Below are positions 1 through 6,722 of a stretch of DNA of 13,221 bases, in pieces. Position 1 is the stretch's first letter, and the number at the start of each line of letters is the position of its first letter. Source of the stretch: GCA-2732805 sp964516605. Lineage in GTDB: Bacteria; Pseudomonadota; Gammaproteobacteria; Coxiellales; Coxiellaceae. A program made the position numbers and the translations under genes. The DNA is taken from positions 1 through 13,221 of the forward strand of contig CAZFAA010000056.1 of the NCBI GenBank assembly GCA_964516605.1. The letters are read 5' to 3'. The notes beneath the pieces are model-generated. The model did no database searches. It worked only from the letters and a program-made list of their open reading frames with translations, and was not told where the DNA came from.

Positions 1-133
1 AGGGGGTGTGATCTAAGGGAGTTCCTGAGTTTTGATCGATTAGTTGAGTTAAGTGAATAGGTGAGATTTTTTTGTGCTTTATTAAATAGAGGATATATTT
101 CACACCTTTTAAATTTGCTTCTAGTTCAACTTT

Positions 134-1561
134 TTACTCTTGAAATTGAATTTTTATATTTGTTTTTTCAGTGGTTATTTTGTAATGGCTATTGGGTTGT
201 TCTGAATGATCTGTTTTGGAGAGATTTTCTACGAATTGGTTTTCATTAAGGTTTTTAACTGTATTTGATTCTAAGTACTTATTAATTTCTGACTTTAAAA
301 ATAGTATATTTTTCGGATTTAATATTTCTTTAGCTTTTTTATCACTAATAATCTTTAAATATGGTTGAAGATTACATTTACATGCTTCTTCTGTGGGCAT
401 AATTTCAATGTGCCAAATTTTGCGTATATCTTTTACACCTTCAAGAAAGGTATTTCTAGGATTTTCATTAAAAAAAAGCATGTCTACTGTAAAAGATCCT
501 GCAGAATCTAGCCCTAAATAATCGTTTTTTTTAAGTTTTAATCTACTTATACCATTCCAATTTTTTTTCGAGTATATGCTATATTCTTTTTGCTTGAGGT
601 CAGATCTCCAACTTAATATTTCACGATCATGTTTGAGGTATATACCAATACCACCACTTATTGACTGCGCAGTTAATTTTTGCCCACTGATTCCTTGTTC
701 TTCTAGCTCGGGCAAACTGATCCAGTCATCAAAATTTGGATCTTCTAAAGATTTAATCACTGCAATTTTATATTCTTCGAAATATTCTTCAAATATAGTG
801 GGTAATAAATCTTGCTTTATAAGCCACATTATAGTTGTAACAATATCCAGGTAAACTTCTTTTTTATCGCTTCCTTGGATGTAATAAATACTACTTAAAT
901 TTGTTAACTGAGTTTTGAGTAGATCAATTGTCTTTTTATTTAAAAGTAGTAGGTTTTCGATATCCTCAAGTAGTAAATAATAACTGATATTTTTAAGATT
1001 ATCTGTGGCTACTGTATGGGAGCCTATTAAGCATTGTTTAAGATAATCAATTATTACTTTCACTTTGAGATCTTGCGGAACTTCATAAACCCATATGGGG
1101 AGTTTGGATTTTTGAATTTGTTGATGATTATGAGAAATTATTTCCGTGCTACATACCACAAAATCTTTAGCCCAATTATTTAGATCTTGTATTGTATTTA
1201 GCTTGTTATTCTTACGAAGCTCAGGGTAGTTAAGTCTAGTATCGTTTAATTTTTTTTTGGCATTTAGTAATTTTTTGCATGCTTTATGTGTGCTTTTAGG
1301 CGATAGAGAGCGTAATAATTCATATGATTGACTACATAATTTTTCGACATTGTTTTTTGTGCATTTTTGTGAAATAAAAATAAGAGATCGTCCACCTGCG
1401 TCATCTAATAACGGTATGTAGTAGATAAGTGATAAATAGGCTTCTTTCCGTGTCTTTTTCCAGAATTTACATGATAAGTAAATTTCTCTTTCAGAAGTAA
1501 GTATTTCTAATGGTTTCATGCCTGGCGCTACAGGATAAATTTTACATTTCTTACGACTCAC
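134..1561 (-). CDS. Hypothetical 475-aa island protein, translationally coupled to the integrase
   Basis: I do not recognise a family. The 475-residue product is rich in Lys, Asn, Ile and Leu, with no signal peptide and no convincing membrane segment, so it is probably cytoplasmic. The N-terminal half is helix-like and basic. The middle is acidic (FEEYFEEY near 257-264, LPELEEQ near 283-289) and is followed by a Gly/Ser patch (SISGGIGIYLK, 300-310) and a Trp-containing stretch. The last 45 residues are polar and look disordered. Nine cysteines are scattered without a zinc-binding pattern. The start is GTG, overlapping the integrase stop as GTGA, with an AAAGGA ribosome binding site (1569-1574) seven bases upstream inside the integrase gene; this fixes the start well. 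The base use is far more A/T-rich than in genes right of the tRNA. Cargo roles such as defence, element maintenance or regulation are possible, but none is shown. Confidence 0.8.
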   Translation of the reverse strand: MSRKKCKIYPVAPGMKPLEILTSEREIYLSCKFWKKTRKEAYLSLIYYIPLLDDAGGRSLIFISQKCTKNNVEKLCSQSYELLRSLSPKSTHKACKKLLNAKKKLNDTRLNYPELRKNNKLNTIQDLNNWAKDFVVCSTEIISHNHQQIQKSKLPIWVYEVPQDLKVKVIIDYLKQCLIGSHTVATDNLKNISYYLLLEDIENLLLLNKKTIDLLKTQLTNLSSIYYIQGSDKKEVYLDIVTTIMWLIKQDLLPTIFEEYFEEYKIAVIKSLEDPNFDDWISLPELEEQGISGQKLTAQSISGGIGIYLKHDREILSWRSDLKQKEYSIYSKKNWNGISRLKLKKNDYLGLDSAGSFTVDMLFFNENPRNTFLEGVKDIRKIWHIEIMPTEEACKCNLQPYLKIISDKKAKEILNPKNILFLKSEINKYLESNTVKNLNENQFVENLSKTDHSEQPNSHYKITTEKTNIKIQFQE

Positions 1562-2622
1562 CCAAAAATCCTTTCATTCATCTTGCTGACAACAGACTTA
1601 GTGTGTGCTTCTGACAAATGCGAATAGCGCTTAACCATCTGCAATGTTTTATGTCCAAGCACCTCGGCAATCTCAGCAATTGTGGCGCCATTCATAGCTA
1701 AATAACTCGCGGCAGAATGACGGAGGTCGTGGAAACGAAAATCTTCGATATCAGCCTTTTTAATGGCTGCTTCCCAGTGGCAGCGAATATCGATAGATTG
1801 TTTTGGTTTTGCCTTGCTTGGGAAGACAAGATTCGTGTCTAAACGTCTTAATTTCGCATAGTTGCGTAATAGTTCTAGAGCGTGACCAGTTATAGGAAGT
1901 AAGCGACGATCACCATTTTTAGTTTCATGTAGAGTGATTACTTCACGATTGAGGTCTACGTCGTCCCAGTTAAGTCCTATGATCTCCATTTTACGCGCGC
2001 CAGTAGATAAGCAGAGCACGACAATCAAATAAAGGGGCTCGTAAGTGCTTTGTTTACATGCTTCGAGTAATCGCATTCTTTCGTTATCACTTAGGAAGCG
2101 GACACGGCCACGTGGTTCAATTGGCTTAGTAACTTTTAGTACAGGATTTGAGTCTAGCCATTGCCATTCTTTTACAGCGATTGTGAACATATGGGAAAGG
2201 GCGGCTAAATATCTTTTTATAGTAGCGGGAGTACGGAGAGCATTGGTTCGGGTTATTTCTGAGCTTAATTTATTTTTATATTCATAAATGAGTGAGGGTG
2301 TAATATCAGCTAAGGTGTAACTACCAAGCTGCTCTTTCCACCAATGGAATTGATAAATCGGTTGTTTCTTTTTCTTTTGAATTTTAAGAGGCAGTATTTC
2401 TTTAAGATATCGATTGACCAATTCGTTAAAAGTATGTTTTTTCCCTTCAGCAATTATGAAATGACGGCCTTCACGAATAGCGGCTTCAGTTTGTTGCGCC
2501 CATTTTTTTGCGTCAGTTTTGCGCTTGAAGGTTGCTGTTTGCTGAGGGTAGCCTTTGAGCCGCACAAGTACTCGGTATGAAACCTCTCCATTAGTAGATT
2601 TGCGCTCCTGTATTGCTGCCAT
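1558..2622 (-). CDS. int: Tyrosine site-specific recombinase (phage/island integrase)
   Basis: This 354-residue enzyme should cut and rejoin the element and chromosome at the tRNA-Lys attachment site. The N-terminal part (about 1-60) looks like an arm-type DNA-binding domain. Residues about 62-165 form the SAM-like core-binding domain, and about 170-354 the catalytic domain. All catalytic residues can be read: R210 in STGARKMEI, K235 in the beta-hairpin ETKNGDRR, H298 and R301 in HDLRHS, H324 in VLGHKT, and the nucleophile Y333 in KRYSHL. It therefore looks intact and active. The ATG has a GGGAG ribosome binding site six bases upstream. The gene reads away from the tRNA and its stop overlaps the next gene by four bases. 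Composition is somewhat less A/T-rich than that of its partner gene. The family is certain; the name int is generic. Confidence 0.96.
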   Translation of the reverse strand: MAAIQERKSTNGEVSYRVLVRLKGYPQQTATFKRKTDAKKWAQQTEAAIREGRHFIIAEGKKHTFNELVNRYLKEILPLKIQKKKKQPIYQFHWWKEQLGSYTLADITPSLIYEYKNKLSSEITRTNALRTPATIKRYLAALSHMFTIAVKEWQWLDSNPVLKVTKPIEPRGRVRFLSDNERMRLLEACKQSTYEPLYLIVVLCLSTGARKMEIIGLNWDDVDLNREVITLHETKNGDRRLLPITGHALELLRNYAKLRRLDTNLVFPSKAKPKQSIDIRCHWEAAIKKADIEDFRFHDLRHSAASYLAMNGATIAEIAEVLGHKTLQMVKRYSHLSEAHTKSVVSKMNERIFG

Positions 2623-2642
2623 AAATGACTCCCTGTAATGAG

Positions 2643-2678
2643 TGGCAACATAATACAGAGAATCAAAATAAATTACAA
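2643..2678 (-). promoter_or_regulatory. Putative sigma70 promoter of the integrase operon
   Basis: On the minus strand there is TTGTAA (2678-2673), a 17-base spacer, then TATTAT (2655-2650). They match the consensus at 4/6 and 5/6 positions. Transcription would start near 2643, giving a leader of about 20 bases before the integrase ATG. In such AT-rich DNA chance matches are common, so this is a moderate call based on spacing and position. Confidence 0.45.
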
Positions 2679-2812
2679 CAACGGATTATGTATCTGATGT
2701 AATATAATTTTAATAGTATGAAATAATTATATTTATTATTATTTATATGTCAAATGGCACACTTATGGATCATTTTAAAATTAATTGATCAAAAATAGAT
2801 CTAAATATAGGG

Positions 2813-2832
2813 TTATTTTATTTATAAAATAA
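2813..2832. repeat. 20-bp AT-only inverted repeat
   Basis: TTATTTTAT and ATAAAATAA are separated by two bases. All 18 arm bases pair. It lies in the int-tRNA gap and contains only A and T. It could be a binding site for an element or host protein, or chance in very AT-rich DNA. The lack of GC and of a following T-run argues against a terminator. Confidence 0.5.
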
Positions 2833-2992
2833 ATTAAATAATAGGGGGTTAGTTTTAATAGACTTGAGGGAGGTGTGATTTCTTTTGAAAATGATGGTAA
2901 TAATTTTTTGGCGCTTATTAAGCAGAAATGTGCCAAGAGTGTACCATATTTGTATGTTTTATTTTATTATTTATTTTAAGATCTTGATAAAT

Positions 2993-3040
2993 TGGTGGGT
3001 TGTGTAGGGATCGAACCTACGACCCGCGGATTAAGAGTCC
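2993..3040. other. Presumed attachment site (att) in the tRNA-Lys 3' half
   Basis: Integrases of this type usually recombine within the anticodon-loop to 3'-end part of a tRNA gene and leave a direct repeat at the far end of the element. The interval given is that tRNA portion. Its use is inferred from the adjacent integrase, and the matching repeat is not in the window, so the true core could be shorter. Confidence 0.5.
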
Positions 3041-3068
3041 GCTGCTCTACCAACTGAGCTAACAACCC
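2993..3068 (-). tRNA. tRNA-Lys, anticodon CUU
   Basis: On the minus strand a complete 76-base cloverleaf can be read. The acceptor arm GGGTTGT pairs with ACAACCC, the D arm has AGCTCAGTTGGTAGAGC, the anticodon stem GCGGA/TCCGC encloses loop CTCTTAA with anticodon CTT, and the T arm has GGTTCGATCC. The CCA end is encoded (2993-2995). The anticodon reads AAG codons. The 3' half doubles as the presumed insertion site of the neighbouring element, which must have restored the tRNA 3' end on integration, because the gene is intact. Confidence 0.97.
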
Positions 3069-3085
3069 ATAGTTTTGTGCTAAGA

Positions 3086-3128
3086 GGCATGCATTCTAAT
3101 CAGGCCAAGGCAAGATAGCAACCTATCT
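3086..3128 (-). promoter_or_regulatory. Putative tRNA-Lys promoter with overlapping inverted repeat
   Basis: On the minus strand TAGAAT (3098-3093, 5/6 consensus) lies 17 bases after TTGCTA (3121-3116, 4/6). The start would be near 3086, about 18 bases before the mature tRNA. A perfect 6-bp inverted repeat, AGATAG-CAAC-CTATCT (3113-3128), overlaps the -35 element and could be an operator or chance. Confidence 0.5.
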
Positions 3129-3190
3129 ATAACGGTATTGAATCCCAATTTTCAGGCATGCCAGTATGGTCTTTTATCTTGGAGATTATG

Positions 3191-3727
3191 ATGCGCTACT
3201 TTGTTGGTTTTGTATTTTTTTTGATAACGTCAGTTTCCTATGCAACAGCTTGCTTTACACCACAACAATATTGTGAAGGGCAGATTCTAGATTTGATTTA
3301 TTCTGCGAAAAAATCGATTCGGGTTCAAAGTTATACGTTTACATCCTATAAAATTGCTCATGCACTGGCTAACATGCATAAAAGAGGAGTGGATGTGCAG
3401 GTGATCATGGATAAAAGTCAGTTTCAATGTCAGTATTTTTCACAGAGAAATTATTTAATCGAGCATGGTATCCCTGTTTTTGAAGATTATAAACCTGCGA
3501 TCGCCCACAGCAAAGTGATCATTGTCGATGATCAAACCGTTGAAACTGGTTCGTTTAATTACACGAAGGCGGCACAAAAAAACAATGCAGAAAATGTACT
3601 TATTTTACAAGATAAGAAGCTAGCGCAAGTGTATCTTTTAAATTGGCAGAATCGCAAGAGCGAATCAGAGCCTATTTTAACCGTTAAGTGTACGTCAGAC
3701 GTGATGAATAAGCCTATTCCCTCATAG
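3191..3727 (+). CDS. Exported phospholipase D-superfamily nuclease (Nuc-like, single HKD motif)
   Basis: The 178-residue product matches the size and layout of the small Nuc-type endonucleases of the phospholipase D superfamily, which carry one HKD motif and work as dimers that pool two motifs into one active site. The motif is visible as H106-S-K108, D113 and G120-S-F-N123. Residues 1-20 form a signal peptide (MRYFVGFVFFLITSVSYATA), so the enzyme should act in the periplasm or outside the cell. I chose the ATG at 3191 because GGAG (3181-3184) sits six bases upstream; ATGs at 3188 and 3158 are in frame, but the latter lacks a clear binding site and would bury the signal peptide. Activity on DNA is the family expectation; a phospholipase role cannot be excluded. 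It is divergent from tRNA-Lys and 78 bases before the lipid-transport operon, on the same strand. Confidence 0.88.
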   Translation: MRYFVGFVFFLITSVSYATACFTPQQYCEGQILDLIYSAKKSIRVQSYTFTSYKIAHALANMHKRGVDVQVIMDKSQFQCQYFSQRNYLIEHGIPVFEDYKPAIAHSKVIIVDDQTVETGSFNYTKAAQKNNAENVLILQDKKLAQVYLLNWQNRKSESEPILTVKCTSDVMNKPIPS

Positions 3728-3805
3728 GGGGTGGTGTAGTTCAAAAAATGGTAAACTCACTGATTTAGTGGCAAAATATAGAAATCGTTTACAAAGGATT
3801 TCACT

Positions 3806-4933
3806 GTGAGTTTAGATCAGACATCAGCCAGGTTTGTGCTCGATGAAGAGGGTGCTGTATTGCGCTGCTATGGCACGTGGACTATTTCAAGCGTGCCCAG
3901 TTTAAACCGTGATCTCAAAATATTGCATGATAATAGTCAAAAAATTACCCGTATCGATGGCAGCGGTATTGATGCGCTGGATAGTGCGGGTGTTTTGTTG
4001 ATTAATCAGATGCTGCAAATTATTAAGAGCAATTCTGAAATCGTAGAGATAGAAGGCTTAAAAACTCGCTATTTAGCACTGTTTAAAGCAGTTTCAAAAC
4101 GTTTGACTCAACAAGCGACCGTTGAGCCACCACCGCGCAATAATTTCTTTTACACTATTGGTATATGGGCAGTTGAAAAATTTATCCAGTTCCTGGATTT
4201 TATTGCATTTACAGGTGAGTTGGCTGTTTTACTCGTGCAAAGTCTATTAATTCCTTCTCGCTTACCCTGGCGTGATTTTGTGGCAGTCATCGATGAGGCG
4301 GGGTGTAAGGCATTGGGCATCATTGGGCTGATGTCATTTTTAATTGGGATTGTGTTGGCCTATCAATTGGCAATACAGCTGCGTACGTATGGTGCGAACA
4401 TCTTTATTGTGGATACAACCGGTATTGCCATGCTGCGAGAGTTTGCGCCACTCATTACAGCCGTCATTATGGCGGGTCGCACGAGCACTGCTTTTGCGGC
4501 ATTAATTGGTACGATGAAAGTGAATGAAGAAATTGATACCTTAAGCACAATGGGTATTCAGCCTATGCAGCGCTTGGTGATACCGCGTGTGTTAGCATTA
4601 TTGATTGTTATGCCATTGTTGGTTGTGTGGGCGGATATTTTTGGCGTATTGGGTAGTATGGTGATGGCTAAAGCCATTTTGGGTATTGGTTTTGTTTCAT
4701 TTTTAGAGCGTTTTGATCTGGCCGTGGCACTGAAGCATTATATTTTGGGTTTGATTAAAACCCCGGTATTCGCATTAGTGATTGTGAGTGTGGGTTGTTT
4801 TCAAGGCTTTGCTGTGGGTTCCAGTGCACAAAGTGTGGGTCAGCAAACAACTAAAGCCGCTGTGCAGTCCATATTTTTAATTATTATTGTGGATGCATTG
4901 TTTTCAATTTTTTACAGCATGTTGAATTTATAA
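3806..4933 (+). CDS. mlaE: MlaE-family lipid ABC transporter permease with N-terminal STAS domain
   Basis: This is the inner-membrane permease of an MCE lipid-transport complex. At 375 residues it is over 100 longer than E. coli MlaE (about 260). The extra N-terminal part (about 1-105) resembles a STAS domain, with a D59-S-A-G62 loop like that around the conserved serine of anti-sigma-antagonist proteins. In E. coli this role belongs to the separate protein MlaB, which binds the ATPase. Residues about 120-375 are the permease: an amphipathic entry helix, several hydrophobic helices, and the family core EFAPLITAVIMAGR (211-224) followed by GTMKVNEEIDTL (235-246). The start is GTG with AAGGA seven bases upstream. 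Its TAA overlaps the next ATG by one base. Fused STAS-permease proteins are known in other bacteria; reading it as MlaB+MlaE is inference from domain order. Confidence 0.92.
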   Translation: MSLDQTSARFVLDEEGAVLRCYGTWTISSVPSLNRDLKILHDNSQKITRIDGSGIDALDSAGVLLINQMLQIIKSNSEIVEIEGLKTRYLALFKAVSKRLTQQATVEPPPRNNFFYTIGIWAVEKFIQFLDFIAFTGELAVLLVQSLLIPSRLPWRDFVAVIDEAGCKALGIIGLMSFLIGIVLAYQLAIQLRTYGANIFIVDTTGIAMLREFAPLITAVIMAGRTSTAFAALIGTMKVNEEIDTLSTMGIQPMQRLVIPRVLALLIVMPLLVVWADIFGVLGSMVMAKAILGIGFVSFLERFDLAVALKHYILGLIKTPVFALVIVSVGCFQGFAVGSSAQSVGQQTTKAAVQSIFLIIIVDALFSIFYSMLNL

Positions 4934-5709
4934 TGAGCCAAACAGAACCAATTATTACTGTGAAAGAACTTAAGAATAGCTTTGGCGGTAAGTTGGTGCA
5001 TGATGGTTTAAATTTTGATGTCATGCGTGGCGAAATTATAGGTGTGATTGGAGCTAGCGGCTGTGGCAAAACAACTTTACTGCGCACCATACTCATGTTA
5101 CACAGGCAACTCTCTGGGGCCATTGAGGTATTTGGAATTAATACAGCTACTGCGAATACGAGTCAGAAGATGTTAATTCGTAAGCGTTGGGGTGTGATGT
5201 TTCAAAGTAGTGCTTTATTTAGTTCTCTGACGTTATTAGAAAATGTCATGTTTCCGATGAAAGAGCTGAGTCATTTAACGCATGATTTTCAAAAAGAATT
5301 AGCTATGTTAAAAATCCAGTTAGCAGGTTTGGATGTAAGTGCCGCGTTTAAATATCCAGCAGAGCTCAGCGGCGGTATGCAAAAACGTGCTGCTTTGGCG
5401 CGTGCGATTGCTTTAGATCCAGAGCTACTTTTTTTAGATGAACCAACAGCAGGATTGGATCCGAAATCAGCTGGGGCATTAGATGATTTGGTTCTGGAAT
5501 TGAGAGATAATTTGGGATTAACCTTTATGATCATTACACATGATTTGGATACGTTGTGGCGTGTTCCCGATCGTGTGTTATTTTTAGGATCTGGCAAAGT
5601 ATTAGCGTGTGCGCCAATGGCACAGTTAGTGCAAAATCAGCATCCTTTGATTAAAGAATATTTTAGCGGATCGCGGCATAGAGAATATGGGAAACTTGGA
5701 GGAGCGTAG
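4933..5709 (+). CDS. mlaF: MlaF-type ABC ATPase of the MCE lipid transporter
   Basis: This 258-residue cytoplasmic ATPase powers the MCE complex. The motifs are complete and in order: Walker A GASGCGKT (40-47), Q-loop Q91 in MFQSSALF, signature LSGGMQKR (145-152), Walker B LLFLDE (165-170), D-loop GLD (174-176) and switch H203 in IITHD. The MQKR signature and the ALFSSLT segment after the Q-loop are typical of the MlaF/MKL group, not of importers. It starts one base inside the permease stop (TAATG), so translation is probably coupled, giving matched amounts of the two subunits. The C-terminal tail (about 225-258) is short and could contact the fused STAS domain, but that is a guess. The MCE gene follows after about 86 bases if its best start is used. 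Confidence 0.95.
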   Translation: MSQTEPIITVKELKNSFGGKLVHDGLNFDVMRGEIIGVIGASGCGKTTLLRTILMLHRQLSGAIEVFGINTATANTSQKMLIRKRWGVMFQSSALFSSLTLLENVMFPMKELSHLTHDFQKELAMLKIQLAGLDVSAAFKYPAELSGGMQKRAALARAIALDPELLFLDEPTAGLDPKSAGALDDLVLELRDNLGLTFMIITHDLDTLWRVPDRVLFLGSGKVLACAPMAQLVQNQHPLIKEYFSGSRHREYGKLGGA

Positions 5710-5795
5710 GCATTTTAGCTCTTATTAATGCGTATTAAATTTTGAAGATTATTTTTGATGTGGCAAAAATAATTTTGAAACCCGAAGAGGTATAT

Positions 5796-6722
5796 ATGGA
5801 AGGACGTGTGAGTTATTTGGCTGTTGGCCTATTTATCGTAGCCTTGGTGGTGGCTGCTATTTCCGTATTTTTTTGGTTGACGTTGCGTAAACATGATCAA
5901 TCGTATAGTACTTATGTGGTGTATTTGCATGAAGAAGTGAGTGGTTTAAGTGTGCAAAGCTCGGTGCGTTATAATGGTGTGCCTGTGGGTTATGTTAAAT
6001 CCATTAATTTAGTTCCCAGTAATCCACAATTAGTACAGGTACTGTTAGACATTGAATCGGATGCGCCCATTAATACTTCCACTGTTGCGACGTTGATGTC
6101 ACAAGGTTTGACCGGAGTAGACTACATTGGATTGCAGGCACAACGCGTTAATGCGCCGCGCTTAGTGAGGCACCCTGGGGAAGAATATCCTGTTATTCCA
6201 TCCAGACCTTCTTTGTTAGTGCAGTTGAGTGCCGTGATGCCGCAAATAACACAAAAAATAACCCAATTAAGCGATAACATTAGCCGTTTATTTGACAAAA
6301 AAAATACCGATTCTATTGCTGCAACTTTGCAAAATATTCAAGTTTTCACGGCGACACTCAAAAACAATTCCGATGAAATATCGCGCAGTATGAATTCACT
6401 GGATCAATTACTGCAACATGCGCAAATAGCATCTAAAGGATTGCCTGAATTAGTGCAGACTACCACATCCGCCATGAAAGAATTGCATAATACGGCACAA
6501 TTATTTGGTGATACGGCTAAAACAACGTCACAAACTCTTGTAACAGGTCAAGCAGCCATTAATAATTTGACGCAACAATTGCTGCCTTCGGCACAGCAAG
6601 TGTTGCAACAGTTGAATAATATTGAGGTAAATTTACAAGACTTAAGCACAGGATTAAAGCGCGATCCTTCAATGCTTGTTCGTGGCAAACAACCTGCTGT
6701 ACCTGGTCCAGGAGAAAGGTAA
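5796..6722 (+). CDS. mlaD: MlaD-type MCE-domain protein, inner-membrane anchored
   Basis: This substrate-binding ring subunit sits in the periplasm and is anchored in the inner membrane. The 308-residue product has one membrane helix (about 7-30), a single MCE domain (about 38-118, with VSGLSVQSSVRYNGVPVGYV and the LTGVDYIGL strand), and a long helical, Gln/Asn-rich tail (about 145-285) ending in the Pro/Gly-rich motif PGPGER. E. coli MlaD is about 183 residues, so the tail is the main difference; similar tails in other MCE proteins form coiled-coil extensions or tubes across the periplasm. I chose ATG 5796 because GAGG (5787-5790) is five bases upstream. A TTG at 5742 would add 18 residues but has no good binding site and puts a charged stretch before the membrane helix. 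Its stop overlaps the next ATG by one base. Confidence 0.92.
   Translation: MEGRVSYLAVGLFIVALVVAAISVFFWLTLRKHDQSYSTYVVYLHEEVSGLSVQSSVRYNGVPVGYVKSINLVPSNPQLVQVLLDIESDAPINTSTVATLMSQGLTGVDYIGLQAQRVNAPRLVRHPGEEYPVIPSRPSLLVQLSAVMPQITQKITQLSDNISRLFDKKNTDSIAATLQNIQVFTATLKNNSDEISRSMNSLDQLLQHAQIASKGLPELVQTTTSAMKELHNTAQLFGDTAKTTSQTLVTGQAAINNLTQQLLPSAQQVLQQLNNIEVNLQDLSTGLKRDPSMLVRGKQPAVPGPGER

Larger units (their letters stand above)
2623..2992. other. AT-rich non-coding arm between integrase and tRNA-Lys
   Basis: These 370 bases contain no convincing gene. They hold the putative integrase promoter, a near-perfect palindrome at 2813-2832 (TTATTTTAT, two bases, ATAAAATAA), a loose inverted repeat at about 2768-2790 with GATCA at each end, and an imperfect pair TTGGCGC / GTGCCAA at about 2909-2935. 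A 34-codon GTG frame at 2875-2979 follows a purine-rich AGGGAGG, but the spacing is poor and I could not relate the peptide to anything. The position between int and tRNA fits the arm of an attachment site, where integrase and accessory bending proteins bind. That role is inferred from layout only. Confidence 0.5.
1..2996. mobile_element. Integrated genomic island or prophage-like element, integrase end only
   Basis: This is the right-hand end of an element inserted at the 3' end of tRNA-Lys(CUU). The sequence shows a full tyrosine recombinase beginning about 370 bases from the tRNA 3' end, a coupled gene of unknown family, and strongly A/T-rich composition that changes on reaching the tRNA. 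Integrases next to tRNA 3' ends are the usual sign of site-specific islands. The other end must lie left of position 1: I found no second copy of the tRNA 3' end in the first 2,990 bases. No excisionase, replication gene, phage structural gene or conjugation gene is visible in the part present, so the element type cannot be stated. The right boundary is given as the end of the tRNA CCA; the exact crossover site is not visible. Confidence 0.75.

Noticed and set aside
1..133. Left-end copy of the tRNA-Lys 3' end (att repeat)
   Set aside because: I searched by eye for the tRNA 3' half on both strands and found no match, so the element boundary is not inside the window.
61..249. A 62-codon plus-strand frame at the left edge
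   Set aside because: It mostly overlaps the 3' end of the 475-aa gene, is Phe/Leu-rich as expected for antisense of AT-rich DNA, and has no ribosome binding site.
2454..2666. A 70-codon minus-strand frame over the integrase start
   Set aside because: It is a different frame of the same strand as the integrase 5' end; the integrase has the better ribosome binding site and clear motifs.
3158..3190. Earlier in-frame ATG for the Nuc-like nuclease
   Set aside because: It lacks a good ribosome binding site and would add residues in front of a normal signal peptide.
5742..5795. Upstream TTG start for the MCE protein
   Set aside because: There is no Shine-Dalgarno sequence; the ATG at 5796 has GAGG at the right distance and puts the membrane helix near the N-terminus.
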